This document shows positions 1 through 8,198 of a stretch of 25,054 nucleotides of DNA, piece after piece. The stretch lies in IMG/VR virus record IMGVR_UViG_3300045303_000023, positions 1 to 25,054 of that record. One strand, given 5' to 3'. The position numbers were made by a program, and so were the translations under genes. This DNA comes from a virus. Position 1 is the first letter of the stretch. Each line of letters starts with the position of its first letter. Under the pieces are notes generated by a model that was not told the origin of the DNA, searched no databases, and saw only the letters and a list, made by a program, of their open reading frames with translations.

Positions 1-2
1 AA

Positions 3-74
3 TCCATGCGCACCAAAGATTGGGAGTATGCAGCCTTAGCTCTGGCGCATCGTTTTTTTATACCAGAGATATAG
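3..74 (+). CDS. Tail assembly chaperone, zero-frame C-terminal end (5' truncated)
   Basis: This frame is open from the left edge and stops at TAG 72-74. It contains an ATG at 6 (MRTKDWEYAALALAH) but probably began upstream of the window. It lies directly before the tape-measure-like genes, where tailed phages keep a pair of tail assembly chaperones (the G/GT pair of lambda), the longer one made by -1 frameshifting. A slippery heptamer lies at 53-59 in this frame, and the -1 frame stays open to 229. The family call is inferred from position and the frameshift signal; too little protein is visible for a sequence-based assignment. Confidence 0.5.
   Translation, partial: SMRTKDWEYAALALAHRFFIPEI
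53..59 (+). promoter_or_regulatory. Programmed -1 ribosomal frameshift site, T TTT TTT
   Basis: Seven T residues sit in the canonical X XXY YYZ phase relative to the upstream frame (CGT|TTT|TTT|ATA). Zero-frame translation ends five codons later at TAG 72-74, while the -1 frame runs on to 229. No strong stem-loop was picked out by eye just downstream. The position before the tape-measure gene is where most tailed phages carry such a site. Confidence 0.6.
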
Positions 75-229
75 ACGATGGCGTTGTGCTTGACTGCTAT
101 CGTCTAGCAAAATATTACGGCCGCAATCCACGTGAATTTTTGGAGATGCCTTTCTCCGAGGTAATGCGTCATATTGAGTGGACAGGGAAGCTTGAGCGAA
201 AGCTGAGGCCAGCGGACGATGCCGACTAA
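53..229 (+). CDS. Tail assembly chaperone, -1 frameshift extension
   Basis: The -1 frame is open from the window edge to TAA 227-229. A TTG at 20 is a possible independent start, but no ribosome binding site is visible there. The likelier route is slippage at 53-59: the two Phe codons re-pair one base back and the next codon read is TAT at 59. The extension is acidic at its end and contains YYGRNPREFLEMP and a Trp/Leu-rich helix (VMRHIEWTGKLERKL), which is typical of the short GT-type extensions that bind the tape measure. It overlaps the tape-measure start by 11 bases. The role is inferred from gene order and the slippery site. Confidence 0.5.
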   Translation, partial: FFYTRDIDDGVVLDCYRLAKYYGRNPREFLEMPFSEVMRHIEWTGKLERKLRPADDAD

Positions 230-2222
230 TTTTGACAGCGATGCCATGCTCAGCTTCGTATCGGAGCTGACAAAACGGTTTGCTGATCTAAAAAAGGAAA
301 TGGCGAATACAGCTGAGCAATCCGGAGCGGGATTGCATAAGACAACGGATGAGACTGAGAGGTTTGGTAAGACCGTAGAGAAGCATACTAAAAATATTGC
401 AGGAATGAGGGCTGAGACATCTAGTCTCGTTGATTTGTTAAGAGGACCAGTTGGGATCGCTTCCCTTTTTACTGGCGCTGCGTTGGCTGTAAATAAGTTT
501 GTCCAAGGCGAATTGCAACTGCGCAACTTCTCTACGGATGTTGGTCTGTCTGCAGCGGCTGTTGCTAAATTGCGAACGCAATTATCTGCAGCCGGGATTG
601 ATAGCAAGACGGCCGATCAGCAGATCAGCGCCCTTACATCGAAGCTCGATAGCATCAAGACGTTGACAACCGCGTCTCCGGTTTACAAGGACATCGCTGC
701 CAACGATCCGATCCTAGCGAAGCAGCTCCTTGATTCCGAGAAGGTTGGCAATCGTTTGGAATCAATTCGATTGATAACGGAAAAGCTCAACAGGACCGGT
801 GAGCCGCGATCAACTCAATACACTCTTGAACATCTTGGCCTCAACGCATCGACGGGGAAGGCGTTGGGGAAGGATACCAAGGATTTGGTCATGCCTTGGA
901 TTTATTCTGAGGCTGAGTTAGAGGAGTACAATAAGAACTGGACAAATTTGACTACCACAATGACGAATGTTTGGGGTGCTGCTATGATGGGGATGACAGC
1001 AACTTCAAATAAGTTGATGGAAGATGCAAACAATAATGCGAAGCAAATTCGGGAGACGTATCAAAAACTGAGAGATGATTTTGAAGGCAAGGGAAAGTCT
1101 GACAGTTCAATTTTTGGATCAAAGGGTTTCTTACCGAGCAAGAAAGAAATTGAGAGCTTGTTTGGCGGTGGCGAAAAGCCATCAACATTCTCTGATAGGT
1201 TTGGTCAATGGGGTGATGATGAGGGAGAGGATGGTGCTAACCTTCCTAAGCATGCGAAGCCTCGATCATTCTCCCCAGATAGCGTGAAGGACGAATTGGA
1301 GCTTGAGAAGGACCAGAACAAAACTCTCCAAGACATTCGTGATGCGTTGACTGATAAGATGGGAGGAGGAGCTGGTGCTGGAGCCAGCGCACCGTCCAGT
1401 GGTTCGACTGCGAGTGGCAATACTCCCGGCACGCCCAATCGGGTAGCGACGGGAGCTGATGGGCACGTCCCTGAGACAACAAGCGATCCGGCCTATGGTG
1501 GTACTCCCGGTGCGCCTACAGGATTAAACCGCGACAAATTCCGTAAGGAGCTAGAGGCGAAGCCTTGGCTGAAAGAAAAGATTTTGGGGATTGCGTCCGG
1601 TGAGAATAAGGACCCAACTGCTAACCTAGCCGTCATTGAGAGTATGATGAACCGCGCACAAGATCGCGGGACAAGTCTTGAGCAAGCCGCGAAGCTCGTG
1701 CGCGAAGGCAAGGGTGGTTATTACGCTGGCTATGATCCCGGTGGGTTACGCAATGCTAAGACGCGAGCAATGATTGAAGCCAATCTTGAGAAGGCTCTTG
1801 GTGGCTCGAATGTTAGCGACTATGCAACTGACAATGCGTCTGGAGGTTTAGCACAGAGAGATAAATACAAACCTGAATTTCAATTCACAAAGGAAATTGC
1901 CAAGGAAAGTTTTTTCAGAGGGAGAAACAATACAGCCGCTCACAGAGCTTGGCTTGCGAGCATAGAGGAGGAGAAAAAGAAGCAAGCTTCAGAAAAGAAT
2001 AAAGAGAACACAGCAGCAATTGATAAGTCTCTTGTTGCTTCCCGCGATCTAGGTGGGGCAAAGATCAAGGTTGATTTCACAGGTGCTGTGAAGGATGGCA
2101 AGTCGAGTGATGCAAATGTCCTCGATGAAGGTCCATTTAAGAAATTAAAAATTCATCGGTCACCGCAAGCGCCAGCAGCGGGTGGTGGCGTAGCAGACTT
2201 CAACCGCTTCGCTTTCGAGTAG
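219..2222 (+). CDS. Tape-measure-like tail protein 1 with a lysozyme-like C-terminal domain
   Basis: This 667-residue protein begins with a heptad-rich, probably coiled-coil region (about 5-70) and a short hydrophobic stretch (GPVGIASLFTGAALAV, about 77-92). A conserved helical block follows (LQLRNFSTDVGLSAAAVAKL onward to about 270), as in rhizobial-type tape-measure N-termini. A Gly/Ser/Thr/Pro-rich linker spans about 380-435. Residues 440-600 look like a cell-wall hydrolase: IASGENKDPTANLAVIESMM puts a candidate catalytic Glu at 462, before a GGYYAGYDPGGL loop. A tail-borne enzyme that opens peptidoglycan during DNA injection fits. The next gene is a paralogue over the first 300 residues with a different enzyme domain. 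The start ATG overlaps the chaperone extension. The exact hydrolase family is uncertain. Confidence 0.7.
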   Translation: MPTNFDSDAMLSFVSELTKRFADLKKEMANTAEQSGAGLHKTTDETERFGKTVEKHTKNIAGMRAETSSLVDLLRGPVGIASLFTGAALAVNKFVQGELQLRNFSTDVGLSAAAVAKLRTQLSAAGIDSKTADQQISALTSKLDSIKTLTTASPVYKDIAANDPILAKQLLDSEKVGNRLESIRLITEKLNRTGEPRSTQYTLEHLGLNASTGKALGKDTKDLVMPWIYSEAELEEYNKNWTNLTTTMTNVWGAAMMGMTATSNKLMEDANNNAKQIRETYQKLRDDFEGKGKSDSSIFGSKGFLPSKKEIESLFGGGEKPSTFSDRFGQWGDDEGEDGANLPKHAKPRSFSPDSVKDELELEKDQNKTLQDIRDALTDKMGGGAGAGASAPSSGSTASGNTPGTPNRVATGADGHVPETTSDPAYGGTPGAPTGLNRDKFRKELEAKPWLKEKILGIASGENKDPTANLAVIESMMNRAQDRGTSLEQAAKLVREGKGGYYAGYDPGGLRNAKTRAMIEANLEKALGGSNVSDYATDNASGGLAQRDKYKPEFQFTKEIAKESFFRGRNNTAAHRAWLASIEEEKKKQASEKNKENTAAIDKSLVASRDLGGAKIKVDFTGAVKDGKSSDANVLDEGPFKKLKIHRSPQAPAAGGGVADFNRFAFE

Positions 2223-2226
2223 GGCA

Positions 2227-4203
2227 ATGGCAACTGCTGATTTTGATAAAGATGCCTTACTGACTTTCGTCAACGAGTTGACAACTCGTGTTGATGAATT
2301 GAAGAAGGAGCTTGTGTCGCTAGGCGATCAGTCTGGCACCGGTCTAAAGAAAGTATCAACAGAGCTGGATAAGATTAAGCAGTCTGTTGATGTTGATACA
2401 AAATCAATCATTGCAATTAAAGATCAGAGCAGCGGTTGGGTTAATGTTCTGAGAGGATCAGTTGGCTTAGGAGTTGCCTTTTATTCTGCCGGCAGGGCAA
2501 TGGAGAATTTTGCTCAAGGTCAATTACAACTACGAAATTTTGCGACGGATGTTGGATTGACGACGACAGCGATTGGCGGTTTAAGAACGCAGATGTCTGC
2601 GGCCGGGATTGATACCCAGACGGCTAATCAACAACTCAGCGCTCTCGCGTCGAAGCTGGATAGCATAAAGGTCTATCAAACTGCTTCCCCGGTTTACAAG
2701 GCGATTGCGGCGAATGATCCGGCCTTGGCCAAGCAGCTCCTCGATGCGGAGAAAATTGGTAACCGGATGAAGTCAATTGACGCGATCCGTGAGCGATGGA
2801 ACCAACCGAATAATCCGCGATCACGATTGTATCTTGGCCAAGAGCTAGGTGTCAATCAATCGACCATGGAGGCTCTTAATCGAAATCGAACAGGCTTGGT
2901 CCAGCCTTGGGAATACAGTCAAGAGGAGACGGACAAATATAATAAAGATTGGACCAACGCGATGAACACCCTGCAAAACTATTGGGGTGCGACTTTGATG
3001 ACGATGGTTGGGCAGACGAATCAGTTCATTGAGAATACAAAAAGTGAATTTGGCGGCCTCACTAATTTCTTTGGTAAATTGAAAGCTGACTTTGAAGGAC
3101 ACGGTGAAGAAGGAAAACAAATTTTTGGACCAAAGGGAATTCTACCAAACAAGGAGGAGCTTGGTGGCTTGTTTGGATCAAAAGGCTTCTTGCCAGATAC
3201 GAAAGAAATGAAGGATGCGTGGGAGAGCCTGAAGAAAAATATGTCCATGGAGGCGCATGCTTCGGTCCCGACTGGTGGTGAGACTTTACTTGAGGGTGAT
3301 GCTTCCTTCTCTCAACGGTTTGGTGGTTGGGGTAAGGAGAAACTAGACACGAAGAAAGATTCAAATGAGTTGCTGATTGAAATTCGTGATTTGATGAAAG
3401 GCAATGCGGGACCGGCTGGTGTTGCGGGAGCTGGGTATGGAGGCAGCGGAGGAGACGGTTCAGGATCAGGCACGAGCAGTCCCGGTGGCCCTGCGCAGCT
3501 GAGTGATGAGTCCGGGAAGGCGATTGATGCGGAGACAATGAAGCAAGCTGAAGCTTTAGGCAACAAAGGCGATGTTGCTGGCTTGCAGAAATTGTTTGCG
3601 CAAAAGGGATACCGGATGAGTGGCGCGGCTTGCGGCATCGTTGCTAGCAAGTATGTCCGCTCTGCTGGCTTCCAACCTCCGAAGGCTGGTGCCATCGCTA
3701 CGTCTTGGCACAACTGGGGTGAGAAGCTTAATCCGAATGACATCAACGCTCCCGGTCATCCCTTTGGTAGTATGGTCGGAACGTACTGGCATCGACGTTA
3801 TGGCGGAAATCAAAATGAGGTTCTGAGTCCCGGTCAAACTGGCGGTCACGTTATGACGCTTGTTCCGGGAACGTATGATCCAAAAACGAATACGGTTGAT
3901 ACAGTCGATCAATATGGTTACAGCCATGGTCGCCGTAAGCTTGGTGATTTGGATTTGCGGTATGCTGGCAAGTCGGCTGTTGAGCAAGCAGAGGCGAGAA
4001 GGAAAGGTGGCCAGCCAGATCAGCAAGATGCTCGTGACAAGATTGATAGCTCCTTCCCCGGTATGCGAAAGGACAAGGCTAAGGTCGATGTTGAATTCAA
4101 TGGCGTGCCAAAAGGCGTAAAGACAGAAGCGGCTCTGATGGAGCAAGGAGTATTTAGCACGCTGAACATTAAGAAGTCACAGCAGCAAGCAACGCCGAAT
4201 TGA
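2227..4203 (+). CDS. Tape-measure-like tail protein 2 with an NlpC/P60-like C-terminal domain
   Basis: This 658-residue protein is a paralogue of the preceding one. Shared blocks include LQLRNFATDVGLTTTAI, SAAGID, SALASKLDSIK, TASPVYKAIAANDP, LAKQLLDAEKIGNR and YNKDWTN. After a Gly/Ser-rich linker (about 395-425) the C-terminus differs. SGAACGIVASKYVRSAGF supplies a candidate catalytic Cys near 469, and GGHVMTLVPG a candidate His near 541, resembling NlpC/P60 or CHAP-type cysteine peptidases. It would be a virion-associated endopeptidase complementing the lysozyme-like partner. Its ATG is five bases after the upstream stop and it ends two bases before the hub gene. Whether both proteins line the tail tube, or only one does, cannot be told from sequence. 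Confidence 0.68.
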   Translation: MATADFDKDALLTFVNELTTRVDELKKELVSLGDQSGTGLKKVSTELDKIKQSVDVDTKSIIAIKDQSSGWVNVLRGSVGLGVAFYSAGRAMENFAQGQLQLRNFATDVGLTTTAIGGLRTQMSAAGIDTQTANQQLSALASKLDSIKVYQTASPVYKAIAANDPALAKQLLDAEKIGNRMKSIDAIRERWNQPNNPRSRLYLGQELGVNQSTMEALNRNRTGLVQPWEYSQEETDKYNKDWTNAMNTLQNYWGATLMTMVGQTNQFIENTKSEFGGLTNFFGKLKADFEGHGEEGKQIFGPKGILPNKEELGGLFGSKGFLPDTKEMKDAWESLKKNMSMEAHASVPTGGETLLEGDASFSQRFGGWGKEKLDTKKDSNELLIEIRDLMKGNAGPAGVAGAGYGGSGGDGSGSGTSSPGGPAQLSDESGKAIDAETMKQAEALGNKGDVAGLQKLFAQKGYRMSGAACGIVASKYVRSAGFQPPKAGAIATSWHNWGEKLNPNDINAPGHPFGSMVGTYWHRRYGGNQNEVLSPGQTGGHVMTLVPGTYDPKTNTVDTVDQYGYSHGRRKLGDLDLRYAGKSAVEQAEARRKGGQPDQQDARDKIDSSFPGMRKDKAKVDVEFNGVPKGVKTEAALMEQGVFSTLNIKKSQQQATPN

Positions 4204-4204
4204 T

Positions 4205-5317
4205 ATGCCAAAGGTAACAGAGATTGCAAAGCTAACCGTTGATGGCCGGGATTATGTTGACTGGGAGACGGTTAGTGTCAAGCAAGAGCTTCGTGGTAAC
4301 CCTCCGCAGTCTGCCCGTTTCACTTGTAGCGAAGGCGCACCACTCGTAAAGAATTGGACAAGCCAGCAGATCATGCCGGGACAGGCATGTCAAATTTTTC
4401 TCGCTGGGCAACTCGCATTTGATGGGAAGGTTATTTCAAGGCAAGTCTTTGTGGATGCGCGACGGCATCATATTGAAATTCAATGCGCTAATCTTTTGGA
4501 GCTTTCAACAGCGAGTGTGATCAGCAAGACGGGAGAATTCAAGAACCAAGAGCCTGAGCAAGTTATCCGTTCTGTCTTGAAGGGTGTTGGTAAGAACCTT
4601 GTTGTGCTCGGTGGACAGCTTCCAAAGATTAAGATACCGCGTCTGTCGGTTACTCCCGGTGAATCAATTATCGACTTCATTGATACGCTGACGCGGCACC
4701 TAAGCCAAGAGAGCAATATTACAATCTCTCACTCTGCTACTCCGCAAGGCGAATTTGCTATTGTTGTTGGCAAGACCGGAGGGAGCGATGAGATTGTTGA
4801 AGGTAAGAATATGCTAGAAGGCCGGGAGATGATCTACATCCCCATGGTGGCCGCTCCTCCTGCGGGAGATGGAGCTGGTGATTCAAAGGCCAGCCAAGCA
4901 ACGCTAGGCCAAAGGCCGGGAGACGATCAGACGTGGGGCGCAAAAGCTGCGCATATTCCCTTCCTTTCAAAGACGTTTGAAATGATGGGAAACAAAATTG
5001 TTCCAAGTGCTATCGTTGCTGAAATTCCTCTCTGGGATAAGGGCATCACGGAAGGTCGTGCGACATCAGAGAAGGGATGGATGAATGAAGATTATGTTAC
5101 GGTGTATGGAACGCTACAAGGATGGCTGCGGCCGTCTGGTGGCCTTTGGATCCCCGGACAAGATGTGGTTGTAACGTCTCCTATGCTTGTGATGAAAGGC
5201 GAGACGTTGACGCTCAAGAGCGTGACATACAGTCAGGATAACCAGTCAGGGACGCGAGCTGTTCTTGAATGTTGTAATGCGAATGCAATGGGCGGTGCCC
5301 CGAAGGCAGGACAATGA
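4205..5317 (+). CDS. Baseplate hub protein, Mu gp44 (gpP)/gpD-like
   Basis: The 370-residue product has the layout of the phage Mu P / late-control-D family, which forms the central baseplate hub (T4 gp27 fold) on which the spike sits. It begins with a beta-rich domain (KLTVDGRDYVDWETVSVKQE) and continues with QIFLAGQLAFDGKV, the dual-function segment EIQCANLLELSTASV, and the helical/beta region LSVTPGESIIDFIDTL. The C-terminal segment has WLRPSGGLWIPGQDVVVTSP, a motif of this family. It is followed immediately by the gp45-like spike through an ATGA overlap, the same order as in Mu. The ATG start lies one base after the upstream stop. Confidence 0.82.
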   Translation: MPKVTEIAKLTVDGRDYVDWETVSVKQELRGNPPQSARFTCSEGAPLVKNWTSQQIMPGQACQIFLAGQLAFDGKVISRQVFVDARRHHIEIQCANLLELSTASVISKTGEFKNQEPEQVIRSVLKGVGKNLVVLGGQLPKIKIPRLSVTPGESIIDFIDTLTRHLSQESNITISHSATPQGEFAIVVGKTGGSDEIVEGKNMLEGREMIYIPMVAAPPAGDGAGDSKASQATLGQRPGDDQTWGAKAAHIPFLSKTFEMMGNKIVPSAIVAEIPLWDKGITEGRATSEKGWMNEDYVTVYGTLQGWLRPSGGLWIPGQDVVVTSPMLVMKGETLTLKSVTYSQDNQSGTRAVLECCNANAMGGAPKAGQ

Positions 5318-6213
5318 GAAGCACGCTAGCAGATGCAGCGCGGAAGGCGCGAATGGGGACAGCGCGTGCAACAATACGCGAGTTTGATGATGATCATTTG
5401 ATGCAGCAAGTTAAGTCTGCGGATGTTCACCATAGTGAAACTCCGACTGACTTTGAGCGGTGGCAGCCGGTTGGAATGACTGCCTTCCCGATTAAGCAAC
5501 AAGAGGACCCAGACCAGAAGAAATCGCAGCAAGCGTCTCCGGATGAGACGGGAGACTGGAACCATGATCAACCCACTGGACCTGCTGCGGAAGCTGTTAT
5601 GTTATATATCGGTGGCCATCGTTCTCATCCTGTTGCTATGGTTGATGATCGACGAGTGCGCCCTTATGGCATGAGCGAAGGCGAAGGAGCGCATTATGCT
5701 CCGGACGGTTCTGAGCAAATGGTTCTGTTCAAGGAGAATGGAACCTACATTGTTGGGCTAGACGGGAAATCAGTCAAGGACCCAAAAGGCAATACGACAC
5801 GCATGGTCAGTCTACGTCATGTTAGCAAGAAGATGCAGACGCACAAGATTGATAAGCAGCAAGACCAATCATCCTCCGGAGGAGGAAGCTCTGGACCTTC
5901 AGCGCAGCAGCTCGATGCGAGTGGCGGATCATCGAGCGGCGGGCAGCAGCAGCAAAAATATAAGCACGAAGGCGACAGCGTCAACACCGAGGTTCGCAAT
6001 TCAAAGGACAAGATTGAATTCTATGCTCCCGGTGATAAGATGGTCGGGAGTTATGACAAGGCAAAGAAGCGTTGGTTCTTGGATGTTGATGGTGCGGGGA
6101 GTTGTACGTTTGAAATGCTGTCTGATAAGATCACTCTGAAGATGGGTGGATCGAGTATTGAAATAACAAGCGGCAATATCAAGCTTACATCGTCTAGGAT
6201 TGATCACAACTAA
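5314..6213 (+). CDS. Baseplate spike protein, Mu gp45-like (gpV family)
   Basis: The 299-residue product matches the Mu gp45 family, the trimeric central spike that punctures the outer membrane. Seen directly are FERWQPVGMTAFPI and GGHRSHPVAMVDDRR, the family's OB-fold hallmark (about 47-130). A C-terminal repetitive beta segment (KIEFYAPGDKMVGSYD to KLTSSRIDHN) should form the triple-stranded helix. Between them, at about 178-216, lies a low-complexity Ser/Gly/Gln stretch that looks like a flexible linker and is longer than expected for this family. Start and hub stop share ATGA. A separate PAAR tip gene follows, which fits a spike whose end is capped by another protein. Confidence 0.85.
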   Translation: MRSTLADAARKARMGTARATIREFDDDHLMQQVKSADVHHSETPTDFERWQPVGMTAFPIKQQEDPDQKKSQQASPDETGDWNHDQPTGPAAEAVMLYIGGHRSHPVAMVDDRRVRPYGMSEGEGAHYAPDGSEQMVLFKENGTYIVGLDGKSVKDPKGNTTRMVSLRHVSKKMQTHKIDKQQDQSSSGGGSSGPSAQQLDASGGSSSGGQQQQKYKHEGDSVNTEVRNSKDKIEFYAPGDKMVGSYDKAKKRWFLDVDGAGSCTFEMLSDKITLKMGGSSIEITSGNIKLTSSRIDHN

Positions 6214-6506
6214 TGCCTCCTGCTCATCGCCATAGTGATTTGCGCGTATGTGGAGCGACTACAATTGTGGTCGGACAATCGACTACATATGTTGACGGAA
6301 AGTTGTGGGCGGTGAAAGACGATATCAATACGGACGGCGATGGCCAACTCATTCCAACTGGCACGTCCGTATTCATTCAAGGCAAGCCGGTCATCGTCAA
6401 TACTCCGGATCACGCGCAGCAAGACGATTTGTGCATTCCGATTGGTGAGCCGCATTGCGATCCCAAGACTGCCGCTGGTAGCGGCGCAACCTTTGCGTAT
6501 GGCTAA
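6213..6506 (+). CDS. PAAR-like spike tip protein
   Basis: This 97-residue protein starts with MPPAHRHSDLRVCGATT and continues through repeated Gly/Pro-turn beta segments (VVGQSTTYVDGKLWAV, GTSVFIQGKPVIV) to GEPHCDPKTAAGSGATFAYG. PAAR proteins form a metal-bound cone that sharpens phage and type VI secretion spikes. Cys13 and the His/Cys residues near the C-terminus (PHCD) are candidate zinc ligands. The start overlaps the spike stop as TAATG, supporting joint translation with its probable partner. PAAR repeats are short and variable, so the call rests on composition, size and position as much as on motif. Confidence 0.72.
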   Translation: MPPAHRHSDLRVCGATTIVVGQSTTYVDGKLWAVKDDINTDGDGQLIPTGTSVFIQGKPVIVNTPDHAQQDDLCIPIGEPHCDPKTAAGSGATFAYG

Positions 6507-7036
6507 TGGCAACAATTCAAGAGATTGCTCCCGCGCCTTGGCGGATGAGATTGCTCCCGGCTTCTTTTGCTGGAGCGCAATTTCATGTCGAGCATCAAGG
6601 ACGTTCCGGTGGCCGTCGCATAGTGTTGCATGAATATCCTAAGCGTAGCACTCCTTATGCTGAGGATATGGGCAGAGCCGCGTTCCGTTATCAGATGACG
6701 GGATATATCGTTGGTCCTTCCTACTACGCTGGCAAGATTGCCTTGATGGATGCGCTAGACAATAGTGAAGGTGGAACGCTAGTTGATCCATACATTGGAG
6801 CTAAAAAATGCATATGCGAACGGTACAGCGTCTCTGAAAGTCGTGATCGTGGTGGCTATTGCCAATTTGAAATGTCATTTGTTGAAATGGGCTCTCCGGG
6901 AAATACACCAGAGCAAGTTAATAGTCAGCAGCAACTACAAGGCCAGGCAGGTAGTACGGGAGAACAGGCAGCGGCAAACGTCGATACTCCTAATGTAGTG
7001 GCTCCTCCGGGTGCCGCTGGTATAGGCCACGCATGA
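6506..7036 (+). CDS. DNA circularisation protein, N-terminal half (Mu gpN-like)
   Basis: The 176-residue protein carries the conserved N-terminal domain of the Mu gpN / DNA_circ_N family: WRMRLLPASFAGAQFHVEHQ, GGRRIVLHEYPKR, MGRAAFRYQMTGYIVG and GGTLVDPYIG. In Mu the gpN protein is a baseplate component that also has this domain; the DNA circularisation name is historical. Family members are usually roughly 400-500 residues. Here the domain ends near residue 133 and a Gln/Ala-rich tail leads to a stop. The remaining half appears as the next gene, overlapping through ATGA. This is a gene split rather than decay, since both parts are intact and coupled. It sits between PAAR and gp46, not before gp44 as in Mu. 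Confidence 0.78.
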   Translation: MATIQEIAPAPWRMRLLPASFAGAQFHVEHQGRSGGRRIVLHEYPKRSTPYAEDMGRAAFRYQMTGYIVGPSYYAGKIALMDALDNSEGGTLVDPYIGAKKCICERYSVSESRDRGGYCQFEMSFVEMGSPGNTPEQVNSQQQLQGQAGSTGEQAAANVDTPNVVAPPGAAGIGHA

Positions 7037-7704
7037 TTACGAAATCTGAAAGAGGCGAAGCCTTGATGATATCCAAGAGGCTGATGGATGTCTTGGTAAA
7101 TTTTCCAATTGATACCGGCCAAGCTGGCGCAGATTTTAGATCAGCCTCTGGAAAATTTATGATCAATTTTTATGACAATGTTGATGGTCATTTGATTGGT
7201 GCAGAATTATATGATTGTTTTGAAAAGGCGCGTGTCGCTGGTGCTACATTTAATTCTATGGATGCTGTTCGCTTGGCGATGTTTGAAGAAGCTCCCTTGT
7301 TCTCTTTGGGAACGGCCATTGTGAATGCAGCAATCATCTTTTCTTTTGTTGAGCAGTCGCAAATTATTTCTACAATGATTTTTGAAAGCCGGATAGAGGT
7401 TGATCAATTGATGGATCAAGTAAGTGCTCTTATAGAACAAATAAAATTAAACAAGGCTGACTCGTTTGTTCCGAGTGATTATCAAAATTTCGGGTTCTTG
7501 TCTGCTCTCTTGATCCAGCATCTATCATCGACTGAACGGCAGCTCCCGAGAGTTGTCAAGTATTCTATGCCAGTCAACTATCCAGCATTGGCTTTGTCTA
7601 ATCGTATCTATGGAGATGGATCGCGGAGCGATGAGCTAGTCGCTGAAAATCAAACCGTCCATCCTGCTTTCATGCAGCGTGATATCGTAGCGTTAAGCAT
7701 ATGA
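7033..7704 (+). CDS. DNA circularisation protein, C-terminal half (Mu gpN-like)
   Basis: The 223-residue product ends with PVNYPALALSNRIYGD and RSDELVAENQTVHPAF, closely resembling the C-terminal end of gpN-family proteins, where an Ala/Leu-Tyr-D-Asp-Ala-x-Arg-x-x-Glu-Leu pattern precedes an N-x-x-x-HP-x-F motif. The middle (DAVRLAMFEEAPLFSLGTAI, then an Ile/Phe-rich helix) also fits the helical middle part of the family. Start and previous stop share ATGA, so both halves would be made together and probably assemble as a two-chain version of one baseplate protein. The N-terminal 20 residues are polar and give no domain signal. Confidence 0.68.
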   Translation: MITKSERGEALMISKRLMDVLVNFPIDTGQAGADFRSASGKFMINFYDNVDGHLIGAELYDCFEKARVAGATFNSMDAVRLAMFEEAPLFSLGTAIVNAAIIFSFVEQSQIISTMIFESRIEVDQLMDQVSALIEQIKLNKADSFVPSDYQNFGFLSALLIQHLSSTERQLPRVVKYSMPVNYPALALSNRIYGDGSRSDELVAENQTVHPAFMQRDIVALSI

Positions 7705-8198
7705 GTGATATCCGCGTCATCAATGTTACGAATTTGGCCGGCATCTGGGCAGATTGGTTGCTCAATCCGGACGGCTCACTTGATGAGACGCAAGAGCTTG
7801 TCAACATCGTAAAGGTCGCCTTGCTGACTTGGTCATTGGCTGATGATGATGACCTTCTTCCTGATCCTGATAGCACAGACCGTTGCGGATGGTGGGGCGA
7901 TCTAGATGCGGAGACGATCTGGGATGGGTGGCCTATTGGCGCTAAGATTTGGCTACTAAGCCGTTCAAAGATAACTCCTGCGGAAGCGCAGCAAGGATCA
8001 ACGTTGATGCTTGCGGAACAATATTGCCGTGTTGCGTTGCAGCCTATGATTGATAAAAATCTTTGCAGCCATATTGATGTAGAGGTTACAAAGGGAAGCA
8101 TAGAGAGAATTAATGTTGCGATAAAAGTCTATCGTGGACCGCAGCTTCAAATCGACTTGCGTTTCCAAAATCTATGGGATGAAATTAGGAAAACATAA
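7701..8198 (+). CDS. Baseplate protein, Mu gp46-like
   Basis: The 165-residue protein fits the Mu gp46 family (structurally related to T4 gp25), a wedge component that initiates sheath assembly. The family signature is an acidic start (ADWLLNPDGSLDETQELV) followed by DRCGWWGD at about 60-67, then WPIGAKIWLLSR and AEQYCRVALQPMID. Length and order before the gp47-like gene agree with Mu. The start overlaps the gpN C-terminal stop as ATGA and the stop abuts the next ATG directly. Confidence 0.85.
   Translation: MSDIRVINVTNLAGIWADWLLNPDGSLDETQELVNIVKVALLTWSLADDDDLLPDPDSTDRCGWWGDLDAETIWDGWPIGAKIWLLSRSKITPAEAQQGSTLMLAEQYCRVALQPMIDKNLCSHIDVEVTKGSIERINVAIKVYRGPQLQIDLRFQNLWDEIRKT

Noticed and set aside
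104-607. Minus-strand ORF of 167 codons opposite the first tape-measure-like gene
   Set aside because: It lies fully antisense to a well-supported gene, has no family motif, and no minus-strand neighbours.
3062-4146. Several long minus-strand ORFs (3062-3538, 3312-3746, 3556-4146)
   Set aside because: They mirror the second tape-measure-like gene, overlap one another and show shadow composition (Ser/Pro/His-rich).
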